A DNA stretch of 56,876 bases from Burkholderia aenigmatica (GCF_902499175.1 NZ_CABVQC010000063.1:1-56876), one strand, 5' to 3'; shown: positions 7,652-17,400, numbered from the stretch's first letter. Made by a program: numbers and translations. Notes: generated from the letters alone by a model not told the origin.

Positions 7652-8692
7652 CTATGATTTTGAAAATACGGTGAATGTAAGAACATCACTGTAATTGCCG
7701 CCCTTTACGTCATTGCCTACTGACGTCGAGAAGGTTGGGATGAAGCAATTTCGCCCAGCGATGAGCGGGACCGAGATACTGCTGTCGTTCGGCAACATCG
7801 TCGCGGTGCCTGTAGCGGCGTTGGACAGCTTGATCCAGTACGGCACCGCCTGGGTAGCATCGGCCGCGTTTTTTAACAGATAGTTGACGCCGACCTTGCC
7901 GTTTTGGTTATCCGCTCTGATGACGAACTGCACGGTATCGATACCATCGGCCGCGCCCATGGTTTCAAAACAAAGCAGGCTCGCAGGATCGGTGAACATT
8001 TTCTGGCTGTCGCCGCGCGGCAGTTCACCGAGGTCCCAGTCTGGCGCAGTCACCTTGAGCACGAGCGTGTCCAGCGGTGGTGGCGGCGGGGGCTTTACGG
8101 TTGGATCGAGATACGTGCATCCCCCAGTCCTGTCTGTCGTGACATAGGCTGCCCCCGTGATTTCGCCAACGTCATTGCCGCTTGTGTAGTTTGCTGCTCG
8201 AATGGAGACGCCTAGCCAATCGCCAATTCTCGTCTTGGATATCGTTACCGTCACGTTCGCAGTGAACGGGCGTCCGTCCGTCCACGGAGCCTGATCCAGA
8301 TTCGTGTAGATCGTGTAGTTACCGGGTTGCGCTGCGGTGCCATGCTTTACTCCGTTCATCGTCACGGAACTGGCCGCCAGACTGCTCGATTGAATGTTTC
8401 CGTTTTTATCGTAGAGATAGATCTGTATCCCTCGCGAGTAAAAAAAGGCATTCCCGCCATTGCCTGAGGTGGCCACATCCTTGGATGAAGCCTGGTTGAA
8501 ACCGATCGTCACGCCGAGCGTGACGGTTCCGTTGCCGTTATCGGTCCACGAGCACTGGCTGTAGCCGTTGCTCACGGGGCCCGTTTCGAGAACCCACGCG
8601 CTTGCGCATGCCGACCGCATCAGGAGCAACAACAGCAGCACGAGCCTGCCCCACGGCACGACGCTCCATTTTTTGCCAAACGTGCAATCCAT
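7652..8692 (-). CDS. CblD-type pilus tip protein / assembly initiator, copy 1
   Basis: 346 aa, intact. It has a signal peptide (hydrophobic run LVLLLLLLMRSACA), the early motif NGYSQCSW, a proline hinge (VKPPPPPPL at mid-protein) and a C-terminal pilin-like domain ending NYSDVLTFTVFSKS. This matches the CblD/CooD/CfaE plan: an adhesive N-terminal domain joined to a donor-strand pilin domain. The ATG at 8692 is chosen because GAGGG precedes it and the signal peptide starts there; the open frame upstream belongs to an antisense shadow. It follows the one-domain chaperone gene by 14 bases and is the only functional tip gene here if copy 2 is dead. Confidence 0.85.
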   Translation of the reverse strand: MDCTFGKKWSVVPWGRLVLLLLLLMRSACASAWVLETGPVSNGYSQCSWTDNGNGTVTLGVTIGFNQASSKDVATSGNGGNAFFYSRGIQIYLYDKNGNIQSSSLAASSVTMNGVKHGTAAQPGNYTIYTNLDQAPWTDGRPFTANVTVTISKTRIGDWLGVSIRAANYTSGNDVGEITGAAYVTTDRTGGCTYLDPTVKPPPPPPLDTLVLKVTAPDWDLGELPRGDSQKMFTDPASLLCFETMGAADGIDTVQFVIRADNQNGKVGVNYLLKNAADATQAVPYWIKLSNAATGTATMLPNDSSISVPLIAGRNCFIPTFSTSVGNDVKGGNYSDVLTFTVFSKS

Positions 8693-8706
8693 CGTTTTTC
8701 CCTCGT

Positions 8707-9174
8707 CTAATTTCCACTCAGCTGATAAATCACGACGCCGTAACCCACGGTGATGAACACCGGAGCGGGCATATCGCCTGCCGGTGGTGCGTCGATGCTG
8801 ATGCGTTCTCTGGGCCGAAACGTCACGCGCCACACCTGCGTGTGTGGCGGCGTATGGAGTTCCTTCAGCGTCATCCGGTACTTCTGCCCCGGGGACAGCG
8901 CGAGACGATCGGGAACGATCAGCAGCCCGGGCGACGCGACGTTGCCGACCGGTACCCGGCGCTCGGGCATCTGCCCCGGATTGGCCACCCATTCCTGCAG
9001 CACGTCGAGGTACAGCGACGTGTCCCCGACGTTTTCGACGATCAACTCGCCGCGCGGCTTGCCGGGTTCCAGCGTCAGTTCGGTGCGCGACAGCTTCAGC
9101 ACGCCCGCGGCCATGCTGGCCGTGCAGCCCAGTGCGACGAGCAGGCCCGGCACCCATAGCTGCCAGCGCGTCAT
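8707..9174 (-). CDS. single-domain PapD-like chaperone protein
   Basis: 155 aa with a signal peptide (about 1-24, ending ASMAA) followed by one immunoglobulin-like domain: LKLSRTELTLEPGKPRGEL, the region around VPDRLALSPGQKYRMTL, then FITVGYGVVIYQL and stop. Full-length chaperones such as the one next door have a second domain of about 80 residues after this point; here it is absent with no sign of a broken frame. The ATG at 9174 overlaps the upstream stop (ATGA). It may help a special subunit such as the tip protein encoded next, or be a remnant still translated. Its 3' end is duplicated at 7528-7595. Confidence 0.75.
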   Translation of the reverse strand: MTRWQLWVPGLLVALGCTASMAAGVLKLSRTELTLEPGKPRGELIVENVGDTSLYLDVLQEWVANPGQMPERRVPVGNVASPGLLIVPDRLALSPGQKYRMTLKELHTPPHTQVWRVTFRPRERISIDAPPAGDMPAPVFITVGYGVVIYQLSGN

Positions 9175-9860
9175 TGCGGGCATTCCAGCGTCTGGGGCTT
9201 GCCGTCTACGCTCAGCGTCATGCGCGTGGTATCGAAGTGCTGCGGCGTTCCGGGATACAAGGACACGGATCGCGGCGGCTGCCCGCTTTGCCAGGAGACA
9301 TCCGTGAACGCTTCGCGCACGTTGCCGGTGTTCTCCAGTGTCAACCCGTGCTGCTCGCAACGATGGGTCCAGCCCGAGCGCTGCTTGCCGGGCGGAGGCA
9401 TGTGATGAACCAGCACGCCATAGCCGATGGAGACCGACATCGGCGCGGTAATCTTGTCTTTTGGCGCATCGACCACTTTCAGCGACCTGACCGGCACGAC
9501 GTAAAGCCGGTATACCGCTTCACTTTCCGGTTCCGCCAACGAGGTGAGCGTGATCTCACGCGTCTGGTTGGGGCCCAGCGTCACCTTGTCCGGGCTCGCG
9601 AGCACGCCAGGATGATCGAGTTCGCCCAGGTCGACCTTCTTTTCCGGCCGGATGCCGGGGTTCATGACCTTCTGCAAGAAGATGGACAGATAGAGCGGCG
9701 CGTCACCCGCGTTCTTCACCGTGACCTTTTGATCGTAGTGGTGGAAAACGCGGGTCGTGGCCGGCATGACCATGAGTTCGCCTTCGGCCCGGGCCTGCAG
9801 GGCAGCCGTGAGCAGCAGCCCTGCCAGGATGATCGCGGTGTGTTTGGGTTTGAAATGCAT
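9171..9860 (-). CDS. periplasmic pilus chaperone (CblB/CfaA-like)
   Basis: 229 aa from the ATG at 9860. It has a signal peptide (about 1-25, LLLTAALQARA), then the N-terminal chaperone domain (VMPATTRVFHHYDQKVTV, later SPDKVTLGPNQTREITL) with the terminal strand SIGYGVLVHHMPP, then a C-terminal domain ending TLECPQ. Two cysteines in the second domain (HRCEQHG and LECPQ) may pair, as in the CfaA/CblB group. It follows the usher gene by about 20 bases and overlaps the one-domain chaperone by 4. A TTG at 9896 would overlap the usher and is less likely. The likely main client is the major pilin. Confidence 0.85.
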   Translation of the reverse strand: MHFKPKHTAIILAGLLLTAALQARAEGELMVMPATTRVFHHYDQKVTVKNAGDAPLYLSIFLQKVMNPGIRPEKKVDLGELDHPGVLASPDKVTLGPNQTREITLTSLAEPESEAVYRLYVVPVRSLKVVDAPKDKITAPMSVSIGYGVLVHHMPPPGKQRSGWTHRCEQHGLTLENTGNVREAFTDVSWQSGQPPRSVSLYPGTPQHFDTTRMTLSVDGKPQTLECPQ

Positions 9861-9882
9861 GTCGTCCGTTCGTTTTTTCGAA

Positions 9883-12162
9883 TCACTGGATATCAAGCGG
9901 CTTGCAGGGGAAGTCGTTGCCCGCCTCCGTCTTCAGGTCGCACGCGTACTGGCGCCCGTTTCCGTCGACCGTGATACGGCCGAGCAGCTTCTTGCTGACG
10001 ATGGAGAACAGGCCGTTTCGATGGACCGTGTCGCCGGTCTCGACGATCTTGCCGCTGACCGGCTTTCCTTCGGTATCCTTGAGGAATCCGCTGTAGATCA
10101 TGTTGATGTCGACCCTCGCCTTGGCCGAATACACCTGCCCTGGGTGGGCTCGCACGATGTTCGCCGGTACTTCGACGTTCATGTCGAATTGCTCGCTGCT
10201 GCTCAGCACGCGCGCGAACGGCACGTCGCTATAGGCATTGAGCGGAACCGCATACCGGCTGTTGCCGCCGACAGGACTCCCTTCGACCATGAAACCGTAG
10301 TGCGTGCCGGGCAGGTCCGGCGTGGTCAACAGCATCGCGCTGCCGCTTCCGCTGTAGCGGCCGAAGGCAATCCCGTCCTGGTTCGCGGCGACCATGCCGC
10401 GATAGTTGAAGGCGAGGTTGCCGGCCGTGTTGTCCTGCCCCAGGTTCAATGTCGCGTCGCCGCGGGTCCCGGAGCGGCTCGCGTACGCGTTCACCGCGTA
10501 ATTCGACGCGACGCGGCTGCCCGTGACCCCGACGCTCGTCGTGCCGAAGCTGTCCTGGAAATCCTTGCGGTAATCGCCGCTCACCTGCAACTGTCCGCCG
10601 GCATTGGCCACGTTGAAGCTCGCCTGGGTCTTCTCGAGCATGATGGTCATGTTGAAATACACGCCGAACCCGTTGTCGTTGCGGGTAAAGCTGCCTTTCT
10701 GAACCCCGAGCGCATAGGTGGTCCACAATCCGTTCGGCCGATAGTTCGAGCGAAACTCGAGCTGTTGCGTCGTGCCGAAATCCGACTTGCGGAAGTTGTA
10801 GCCGAGGGTCATCCCCCGCCCCACATTGCGGCTGTAGGACACGCTGGTGCTTGGCGTACCCCGATAGAGCCGCGATACGTCATTGCGCAGGTAGACGCTG
10901 GCCGCCAGGTTGCCGAGCATGTCGCTTGCCATCGAGAGGTTGGCGTAGCCGCCGACCGCTCGCTCCCCGCCGAGCACGCCGATCGTCGGCGTGAGGTCGA
11001 GTGCGCCCAGTTTCATGGGCCGTGTCGCATTGGCCTCGAACGCCCAGTTCCCGCCATGACCGGCGAGCACGGATGCATTCAGGTAGAACTGCTTGAAATT
11101 GTGGCTCAGTGCACCTTCCAGCAGCGCACCGCCCTCGCCCATTTCCCGGCCGGCGGTGATACGCCACATATTGCCGCCCCCCGCGGCGGCGAAGTTGACG
11201 TTGTTGATATCGCGAGTTTCGGATCGAATCACATTGCCGTTGCGATCGACCAGGCGAATCTCGACCGGGTAATAGCCGCCGGGAAGATCGGCAAAGCTGA
11301 TTTCGTTGCGGCCGAGAACAGCGGGCCGCCTCATGATCAGCCGGCCGTTGCGATAGAACTCGTAATTGCCTTCCGCGCTCGCGTAGAGAATCAACGAGCC
11401 CGCATTGCGTTCGCCCTGCAGGTTGCCCTGGCTGCCGATGGTGACAAACTGGTCGAAACTCGGCGAGAGCAGCGTACTGACCGATCCCGACGTGTAGTCG
11501 ATGTTGTCCTGGCGGCCGGCCCGGATGTAGGTGCCGGCGAAATTCTTCTGCAGGTAATACGTCGATACGTCCGCCATGCCGCTGCCGGCGCCACGCGAAT
11601 CGGTGTGGTTCGCATACCAGTTGACGTAGCCGAAGCTGCGCGACGGCAGGCCGACCCAGCTCGCGCCGTTCACATTGAGCGAGCGATAACCGTTGGTGGA
11701 CGCGCGGAAGTCCACCGACTGGTTGTGGACGATGCCCAGCGTCGTGGCCGGTTCGAGATAATCGTCCCGCGAGTCGCGGATGGAAATCGATCGCCTCAGC
11801 TTGTCGACCGAAACGTAGTAGCCGTCGACCTCGACGTCGCAGCCGTTGCTGCATTGTTTGTAGTCGATCCTGGAAATGACCCGCCGGATCGTATTGACGT
11901 CGTCGGGTGAAATACCGTTCGCGGCGTATTTGACGGCATCGAAATCAAGCGCGGCTTCCGTCGACGAGTAGCGGATGAACCCGGGCAGCGTTTTGCCATT
12001 GAACGTCCCGACGAAATTCGCGCTGCCATCCATTTCGACGGCATTGAATCCGTCGGGGACGCCATACGATACCTTGACTTCCGCCAAAGCGTGCGACGAA
12101 AGGATTGCAGCCAAGCTTAACCACATCGGATTAAACTTGAATGGAGCTTGACAAGAGGCCAC
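9883..12162 (-). CDS. outer-membrane usher of the alternate chaperone/usher pathway (CblC/CfaC-like)
   Basis: 759 aa, the length of alternate-type ushers (shorter than FimD/PapC). After a signal peptide (LSLAAILSSHALA) come an N-terminal region, a long beta-barrel section rich in aromatic alternations and small residues, and a plug region visible around GNYEFYRNGRLIMRR and LPGGYYPVEIRLVDRNGN, the usual usher signature. The barrel ends near residue 650 and a periplasmic C-terminal domain contains paired cysteines (YACDLKTEAGNDFPC). It forms the secretion pore and assembly platform for the pili. GTG at 12162 has GGGG upstream; an ATG at 12126 lacks a ribosome site. A 314-base gap with two hairpins separates it from the pilin gene. 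Confidence 0.9.
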   Translation of the reverse strand: MASCQAPFKFNPMWLSLAAILSSHALAEVKVSYGVPDGFNAVEMDGSANFVGTFNGKTLPGFIRYSSTEAALDFDAVKYAANGISPDDVNTIRRVISRIDYKQCSNGCDVEVDGYYVSVDKLRRSISIRDSRDDYLEPATTLGIVHNQSVDFRASTNGYRSLNVNGASWVGLPSRSFGYVNWYANHTDSRGAGSGMADVSTYYLQKNFAGTYIRAGRQDNIDYTSGSVSTLLSPSFDQFVTIGSQGNLQGERNAGSLILYASAEGNYEFYRNGRLIMRRPAVLGRNEISFADLPGGYYPVEIRLVDRNGNVIRSETRDINNVNFAAAGGGNMWRITAGREMGEGGALLEGALSHNFKQFYLNASVLAGHGGNWAFEANATRPMKLGALDLTPTIGVLGGERAVGGYANLSMASDMLGNLAASVYLRNDVSRLYRGTPSTSVSYSRNVGRGMTLGYNFRKSDFGTTQQLEFRSNYRPNGLWTTYALGVQKGSFTRNDNGFGVYFNMTIMLEKTQASFNVANAGGQLQVSGDYRKDFQDSFGTTSVGVTGSRVASNYAVNAYASRSGTRGDATLNLGQDNTAGNLAFNYRGMVAANQDGIAFGRYSGSGSAMLLTTPDLPGTHYGFMVEGSPVGGNSRYAVPLNAYSDVPFARVLSSSEQFDMNVEVPANIVRAHPGQVYSAKARVDINMIYSGFLKDTEGKPVSGKIVETGDTVHRNGLFSIVSKKLLGRITVDGNGRQYACDLKTEAGNDFPCKPLDIQ

Positions 12163-12315
12163 GCTACGAATTCCCCGGACGATAAATTATATTATTTTTA
12201 AATTGAAACGAATAAGAAACGCGAGACGAGGCGCCGGTCGAGTGCTCGAGTCACACGCCGACGTATCGAAACCGATAATCCTCGGAAGACTTTTCTTGAA
12301 ATGGCGACATCGCAG

Positions 12316-12355
12316 GCACGACTATCCGGCACCAGGTTGTCCGGGATAGCCGTGC
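12316..12355 (-). promoter_or_regulatory. hairpin upstream of the usher gene
   Basis: GCACG-(A)-CTATCC at 12316-12327 pairs with GGATAGC-CGTGC at 12344-12355, giving about 11 base pairs with one mismatch. It lies in the transcript between major pilin and usher. Confidence 0.4.
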
Positions 12356-12432
12356 ACAAACAACGGATCGGGTGTCAGACGACCAGACGCATCGAAACAG
12401 CCGGCCGTCGGTGCGGCGTGAACCCGCCAGCC

Positions 12433-12467
12433 CGTATCGGCGCTTCTGCGGGAAAAGCGCCGATACG
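12433..12467 (-). promoter_or_regulatory. perfect stem-loop after the major pilin gene
   Basis: A perfect 13-bp stem (CGTATCGGCGCTT and its complement) with a 9-base loop begins 10 bases past the pilin stop on the minus strand. No T-run follows, so it is better read as an RNA-stabilising or attenuating structure than a full terminator. In pilus operons such elements keep the pilin message in excess over the usher message. That function is inferred. Confidence 0.6.
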
Positions 12468-12476
12468 ACACATCCG

Positions 12477-12974
12477 TTACGGCGTCGGCTCGAACAGCAT
12501 CACGAGATCGCCGCTGTAACTGCCGTTGCGGCTTTCGCCGGCGGGCACCGTCGGGCTATCGACACCGATTTTCAGGTCATACGTCTGGTCGAACGTGCCG
12601 GGGTCGACACCCGGGGTCGTCTGCGTGACTTTGGCGGTGCCTTTCGAGAAATCCTTGTCGCCCAGCACGACCGACGGGTTGAGCATCATGTACTTGCCGC
12701 TCGTCATTTGCAGCGGCTGAGCGAGCGAGACATTGAAATCCGCCTTCGTCGAATAGACACGGACCTGCAGCGTCTTGCTGAAATGGTTCTGGTGGTAGTC
12801 GTCGGCACTCAGTTCTTCCGTCGAGTACCAGGTCGAACCGTCCGGCTTCGAGACGAAAATGGCGTCGTTGATTTGCGCGGTCAGCGTGATCGTCTTCGAT
12901 ACCGGATCGGCGTGGGCCGCACCGACGAGAGCGGCACCCATGCACAGCGCCAGAACGATTTTGGTTGCATTCAT
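12477..12974 (-). CDS. major pilin, CFA/I-CblA family
   Basis: 165 aa with a 23-residue signal peptide (cleavage after AHA, mature start DPVSKTITLTAQ). The mature N-terminus, with alternating hydrophobic residues followed by QINDAIFV, is the donor strand typical of class 5 / CblA pilins, and there are no cysteines, also typical. The C-terminus GSYSGDLVMLFEPTP is the family's terminal strand. It forms the shaft by donor-strand exchange after chaperone and usher handling. It is first in the minus-strand pilus operon, behind an AT-rich promoter region. Gene order here (pilin, usher, chaperone) differs from the cable pilus order (chaperone, pilin, usher, tip), so this is a related locus. Confidence 0.88.
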   Translation of the reverse strand: MNATKIVLALCMGAALVGAAHADPVSKTITLTAQINDAIFVSKPDGSTWYSTEELSADDYHQNHFSKTLQVRVYSTKADFNVSLAQPLQMTSGKYMMLNPSVVLGDKDFSKGTAKVTQTTPGVDPGTFDQTYDLKIGVDSPTVPAGESRNGSYSGDLVMLFEPTP

Positions 12975-13024
12975 TTTTTAAAACCCCGAAAAATTAATTG
13001 TAAAAAACAAAAAAGCGTGAGCTT

Positions 13025-13054
13025 AAAATATTTCTTCAATCCCTCCGATAACAA
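13025..13054 (-). promoter_or_regulatory. candidate promoter of the pilus operon
   Basis: On the minus strand a -35-like TTGTTA (13049-13054) and a -10-like TATTTT (13025-13030) are separated by 18 bases. This would start transcription about 45 bases before the pilin ATG. The surrounding 200 bases are strongly AT-rich, as is usual for silenced, activator-dependent pilus promoters. Confidence 0.35.
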
Positions 13055-13195
13055 AACAAGACGAAATAATTTGGTCGCCTTTAATCCGGCTTGCCATGGG
13101 GAGCAATTTCCCGGTCGGCCCATTTCTCGATTTGGTCAATATTGTTATTTTATTTAATTCTATTATTTGCCGTCATTATCGGAGGTGGGGTGAAA

Positions 13196-13354
13196 ATGCG
13201 AAATGAGACTAATCTGATTGCGGCGCCGATGTATCTGATGTGCGGAGTTGATATGCAAGGGACACGGGAAGACGCGCAAGGTAAGACGACGCGCTTCGGG
13301 TGTGATCTGCCATGGAAAGTCTGGGCCGCAATGAGGGCGGGCACTTCCAAGTGA
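13196..13354 (+). CDS. possible 52-aa small protein in the pilin/EAL intergenic region
   Basis: The 553-base space between the pilin and the EAL gene has one frame with an unusually good ribosome site: GGAGGTG six bases before ATG at 13196. The predicted peptide (starts MRNETNLIAAPMYLM) has two cysteines and no clear domain. The same frame also runs upstream through a very hydrophobic AT-rich stretch from a TTG at 13091. I cannot tell a real small protein from chance. Confidence 0.3.
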   Translation: MRNETNLIAAPMYLMCGVDMQGTREDAQGKTTRFGCDLPWKVWAAMRAGTSK

Positions 13355-13527
13355 GGTTCCCCATGTGATCGGTAGCGGGGGCAACGAAACCGGCTGCCGG
13401 CTCACCGCCATCCACCGCCCTGCTTTCCGCCAGACGGGTTCGATCAGATTTATCTGAATCGAATTGAGATATTTCCCGTCCAATTTGGGATGTGTCTCAT
13501 GGCAGTGGGACGCGGAGTCCACGGATC

Positions 13528-14421
13528 ATGTTCTCTTTTGGACATTGCCTCGCCGTGCAAAACTCTCCCCCTCCCGACAGCGACATCCGGATCGCGCATC
13601 ACCATTCGCTTCCTGGGCCAACCACCGGCGAAATCGATCAAGGCCTCGCCAGCAACGCGTTCAGCCCTTACTACCAGCCCATCTTCCGTCTGCTGGACGG
13701 TTGCATTTGTGGTGCCGAAGTCCTGGCACGCTGGCACCATCCTCGGTTGGGGCTGCTGACACCCGTCAGCTTCCTGCCGTTGCTGGAGGCTCACCGCCAC
13801 GCCGACGCACTGTTTGCACGGATGTTCGAACAAGGTCTCGCCTTGCAGCAGGAATTGATGATGAGACGGGCGCCGCCCGTTCGCCTTGCATTCAACGTCC
13901 AGCTCGACCAGATCGCGGGCGCGACCTTCGTTGACGACATTCGCGAGGCGTTGGCGAAGACCGGTTTGCCGGCGGCAGGACTCACGTTCGAAGTGATCGA
14001 GAGCGGCCCTGGGCTTGCACCCGCGCAACTTGCCCCGCTCCTTGCGAACATGGAGCGGCTGCGCAGCATGGGCTGTGGCCTGGCCATGGACGATCTGGGT
14101 CAGGGCCATTCGTCGCTAGCTCGCCTGTGCCGGTATCCATTCAGTCAGTTGAAGCTGGACGCCGTCTTCGTCCGCGCACTCGACCATAGCAGCACGAGTC
14201 GCGCCGTGGTGCGGGCAGCGCTATCCCTGGCGCGCGAGCTGGGCATCGAACTGGTCGCCGAGGGGATCGAAACGGACACACAGCGCCGGTGCCTGATCGA
14301 CATGGGGTGCGAGGTTGGCCAAGGCTTCTTGCTGGCACCTCCATTGCCGCGCGACAAACTTGTGGCACACCTGCGTCGCGACGATACGACCGCTCTATCG
14401 GCCAGCTTATTGGCCAGCTGA
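13528..14421 (+). CDS. EAL-domain cyclic-di-GMP phosphodiesterase, stand-alone
   Basis: 297 aa, essentially one EAL domain without sensory or membrane parts. Signature elements are present in order: AEVLARW (E-V-L in place of E-A-L), FNVQLDQI, TFEVIESG, MDDLGQGHSSLARL with the metal-binding aspartate pair, QLKLD with the catalytic lysine, VAEGIET and the closing GQGFLLAPPLP. The key acidic residues appear intact, so hydrolysis of cyclic-di-GMP is likely. ATG at 13528 is preceded by GGAG at good spacing; a GTG at 13492 has a poorer site. It is divergent from the pilus operon and directly before the BvgS-like kinase, suggesting coupled control of attachment. Confidence 0.85.
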   Translation: MFSFGHCLAVQNSPPPDSDIRIAHHHSLPGPTTGEIDQGLASNAFSPYYQPIFRLLDGCICGAEVLARWHHPRLGLLTPVSFLPLLEAHRHADALFARMFEQGLALQQELMMRRAPPVRLAFNVQLDQIAGATFVDDIREALAKTGLPAAGLTFEVIESGPGLAPAQLAPLLANMERLRSMGCGLAMDDLGQGHSSLARLCRYPFSQLKLDAVFVRALDHSSTSRAVVRAALSLARELGIELVAEGIETDTQRRCLIDMGCEVGQGFLLAPPLPRDKLVAHLRRDDTTALSASLLAS

Positions 14422-14487
14422 CACACGCCTGCCTTCGGCGCGTCGCGACACGTCAACGACGCGCGCCCTTCATCACGATTCCGAGCG

Positions 14488-17400
14488 ATGTCCACTTTCC
14501 GCGCCCCGCTTTTACGCGTATTGCTTGCCTGCGTCCTGGCGATGCTGACGACCGATGCGTGGACACAACGCGCGGACGGTGTGCAAAAGCCGCTGGATAG
14601 CCAGCTCCAGCTCGAAAGCCCCGCGGTCCCGCTGTCGGCGCGAGACCGGGACTGGCTTCGGGAAAAGCACACCCTGGCGATCGGCGTGACGGCCCCTGGT
14701 GTACCGCCGCTCGATATGCTCCACGGCACGGAATTCGAAGGCGTCACCGCCGACGTGATCGCCCTGATGCGGCAGCAACTGGGCGTGGATGCCGAGATCC
14801 GCGTCTTCCCCGACCGCGAGCAGGCATTGCATGCGCTCGAGGGCGGGCGGATCGACCTGCTGGCCAGCACCAGTCGCGCCGATCTGCCTCGCCGGTCGCT
14901 CGTCGTGAGCCGTCCCTATGCGTCGGACCAGCCGTCGTTGTTCAGGCGCCAGGGTGACGACCGGCGCCTGCCCGCCGACATGGCGGGCCTGACCGTCGCC
15001 ATGCCGCAGGACTACCTGCGCGACCTGAGTACGATGCTGCACGCGCGTCATCCGCGCGCGCGGTTCGTGCGCTATCCGTCCCGCGATCAGGCCATGGCGG
15101 CGCTCGCTTTCGGCAACGCCGACCTGTACCTGGGCGATCCGCTCTCCGCGTCGTTGCTGATCAACCGCAGCTTCTTCAACTACGTCCGGTTCGAGCGCTT
15201 CTATTCGCCCGCCCCGGGCGGGTTCGGGTTCGGCTTCGCCATGCGACGGGACGGTACGCCGCTTGCACGCATCGTCGACGCCGCCATCGCGTCGCTTGGC
15301 CAGACGCGGCTCGACCGCATCGCCAAGCGATGGACCGGCGAAAGCGTCATACTGCCGGGCGAGCGCGTGAGCCTCGATACCCACGAACAGCGCTGGGCCA
15401 TGCGCCACCCGGTGGTCAGGGTGATGGTCAACGACGACTTCGCGCCCATCGCCTTCTTCGATGCCGGCGGGCATTTCAACGGTGTGGTCGCCGACCTGCT
15501 GCAGCTGATTTCGCTGCGCACCGGGTTGCGATTCAAGGTCGAGCGCGCAGGCAGCTTCGATAGTCTGACCCGGTCGCTGACTGCCGACCAGGCCGACCTC
15601 ACCGTGCTCGTCCCGAGCATCGAGCGGGAGGATCGCCTGCGTTTCACGCGCTCGTTCCTCGCGACCTCCTTCGTCCTGATCGCGCGCACGTCGGCGCCGG
15701 TGACGGCCGACACCCTCGCCGACATGCCGGGCAAGCGCGTGGCGATCGCCAAGGGGCACATTGCCGCCGAACGGGTCCGCGCCCGCTATCCGAAGGCCCG
15801 GATCACCGAGACGTCGACCGGGCTCGATGCGTTGCGCATGGTGGCCGATGGCAAGGCCGATGCCGCGGTGCTGTCGCTGATCACGGCGCGCTACTACATC
15901 GCACGGCTCTACGAAGGCAAGCTGTCCGTCAGCGGCATGATCGCGGACGACAGCGCACCGCTTACGTTCGCGATGCGGCGCGGCGACACCGAACTGCAGT
16001 CGATCCTGAACAAGGCGCTCCAGACCTATGCGCCGTACGAACTGCAGGCCATTGCCAACCGCTGGCGCCCCAACGCCGCGATGACGGGGCAGACTTGGCG
16101 CGACTACCGCCAGACCATTGTCGCGATCGTTGCCAGCGCCGTGGCGCTGATGACGCTCTTCGCGGTCTGGGTCGCCAACTTGCGCCGACAGATCCGCCAG
16201 CGCCTGCGCGCGGAGCGCGCGCTGTCCGACCAGTTGCAGTTCATGCGGACCTTCACCGACGGGTTGCCGGACCCCGTCTATGTACGCGATACCGAGGGCC
16301 GGCTGCTGTCCTTCAATCGCCGCTACGAAGCGGTGCTCGGCATCACGGCGCACGACGCGCTGGGCAAGACCGCGGCCGCGTTGCCGGCGGGACTGTTCGA
16401 AGCTGCCCCCGACGTTCAGGCCTGCTATCTGCGCGCCATCGCCGAGGACAAGCCGCTGCGCCGCGAGCTGGCCGTCAACCTGCGTGGCGAGCAGCGCTGG
16501 ATCGACCATTGGGTGCAACCGTTCCGTGATGCGTCCGGCGCGATGAAGGGCGTCGTCTGCGGCTGGCAGGACATCACCAGGCAACGGCATATCATCGACG
16601 AACTCATGACGGCCCGCAGCCAGGCCGACCAGGCAAGCCGCGCCAAGACGACCTTCCTGGCCACCATGAGCCACGAGATCCGCACCCCGATGAGTGCGGT
16701 GATCGGCACGCTGGAATTGGCGCTGCGACACGCGCGCAACGGCGTGTTCGACTATGCCGCGATCGAGACCGCCCACACGGCGGCCAACGGCCTGCTCACG
16801 CTGATCAGCGACATCCTGGACATCGTTCGCATCGAGTCGGGCCACCTGAGCCTGACACCGACGCGGGCGAAGCTGCGCGATCTGGCCGAGTCCGTGGCAC
16901 GCGTCTTCGAGGGACCGGCGCGGCAGAACGGCATTGCGCTGGCGCTGGAAATGGATTCGAGCCTCAACGCCGACGTGCTCGTCGACCCGATGCGCTTCAA
17001 GCAGATCCTGTCCAACCTCGTCAGCAACGCGGTCAAGTTCACCGAGCGCGGCTTCGTGCGTATCCGGCTCGGCGGCACCCCCGCCGGCCTGGAGCAGATG
17101 CGTGTGTCGCTGTCGGTGGAAGATAGCGGCATCGGCATCGCCGCGGCCGACCAACGGAATCTGTTCCGCCCGTTCTCGCAGGTCAATCCCTCCCGCAAGA
17201 CCGGTGCGCAGGTGAGCGGCGCGGGTCTGGGTCTGGCGATCTGCCAGTCGCTGTGCGAGATGATGGGCGGCACGCTGGCGCTGCGCAGCGCGGAGGGCAA
17301 GGGTACCCGGGTCGACGTGACGCTCATGCTCAACGTGCTGCCACCCAGCCACGGCGCCGACTCCGACGCCGGTGCCGTCATCGCGTCGCCCATACAGTCA

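Larger units (their letters stand above)
6455..8720 (-). repeat. tandem duplication of a ~1.18-kb [chaperone end - cblD - pilin start] unit
   Basis: The two tip-protein genes, the 14-15 bases before them, the end of the preceding chaperone gene and the beginning of the following pilin gene are all present twice in the same order. Pilin start to pilin start is 1188 bases, and chaperone stop to chaperone stop is 1179. The second copy has diverged considerably, so the duplication is not recent. Confidence 0.75.

Noticed and set aside
14512..17352. 946-codon minus-strand frame opposite the BvgS-like kinase
   Set aside because: Composition is Arg/His/Gln/Asp-rich with no domain, as expected for the antisense of a GC-rich gene; the plus-strand kinase has all relay motifs.
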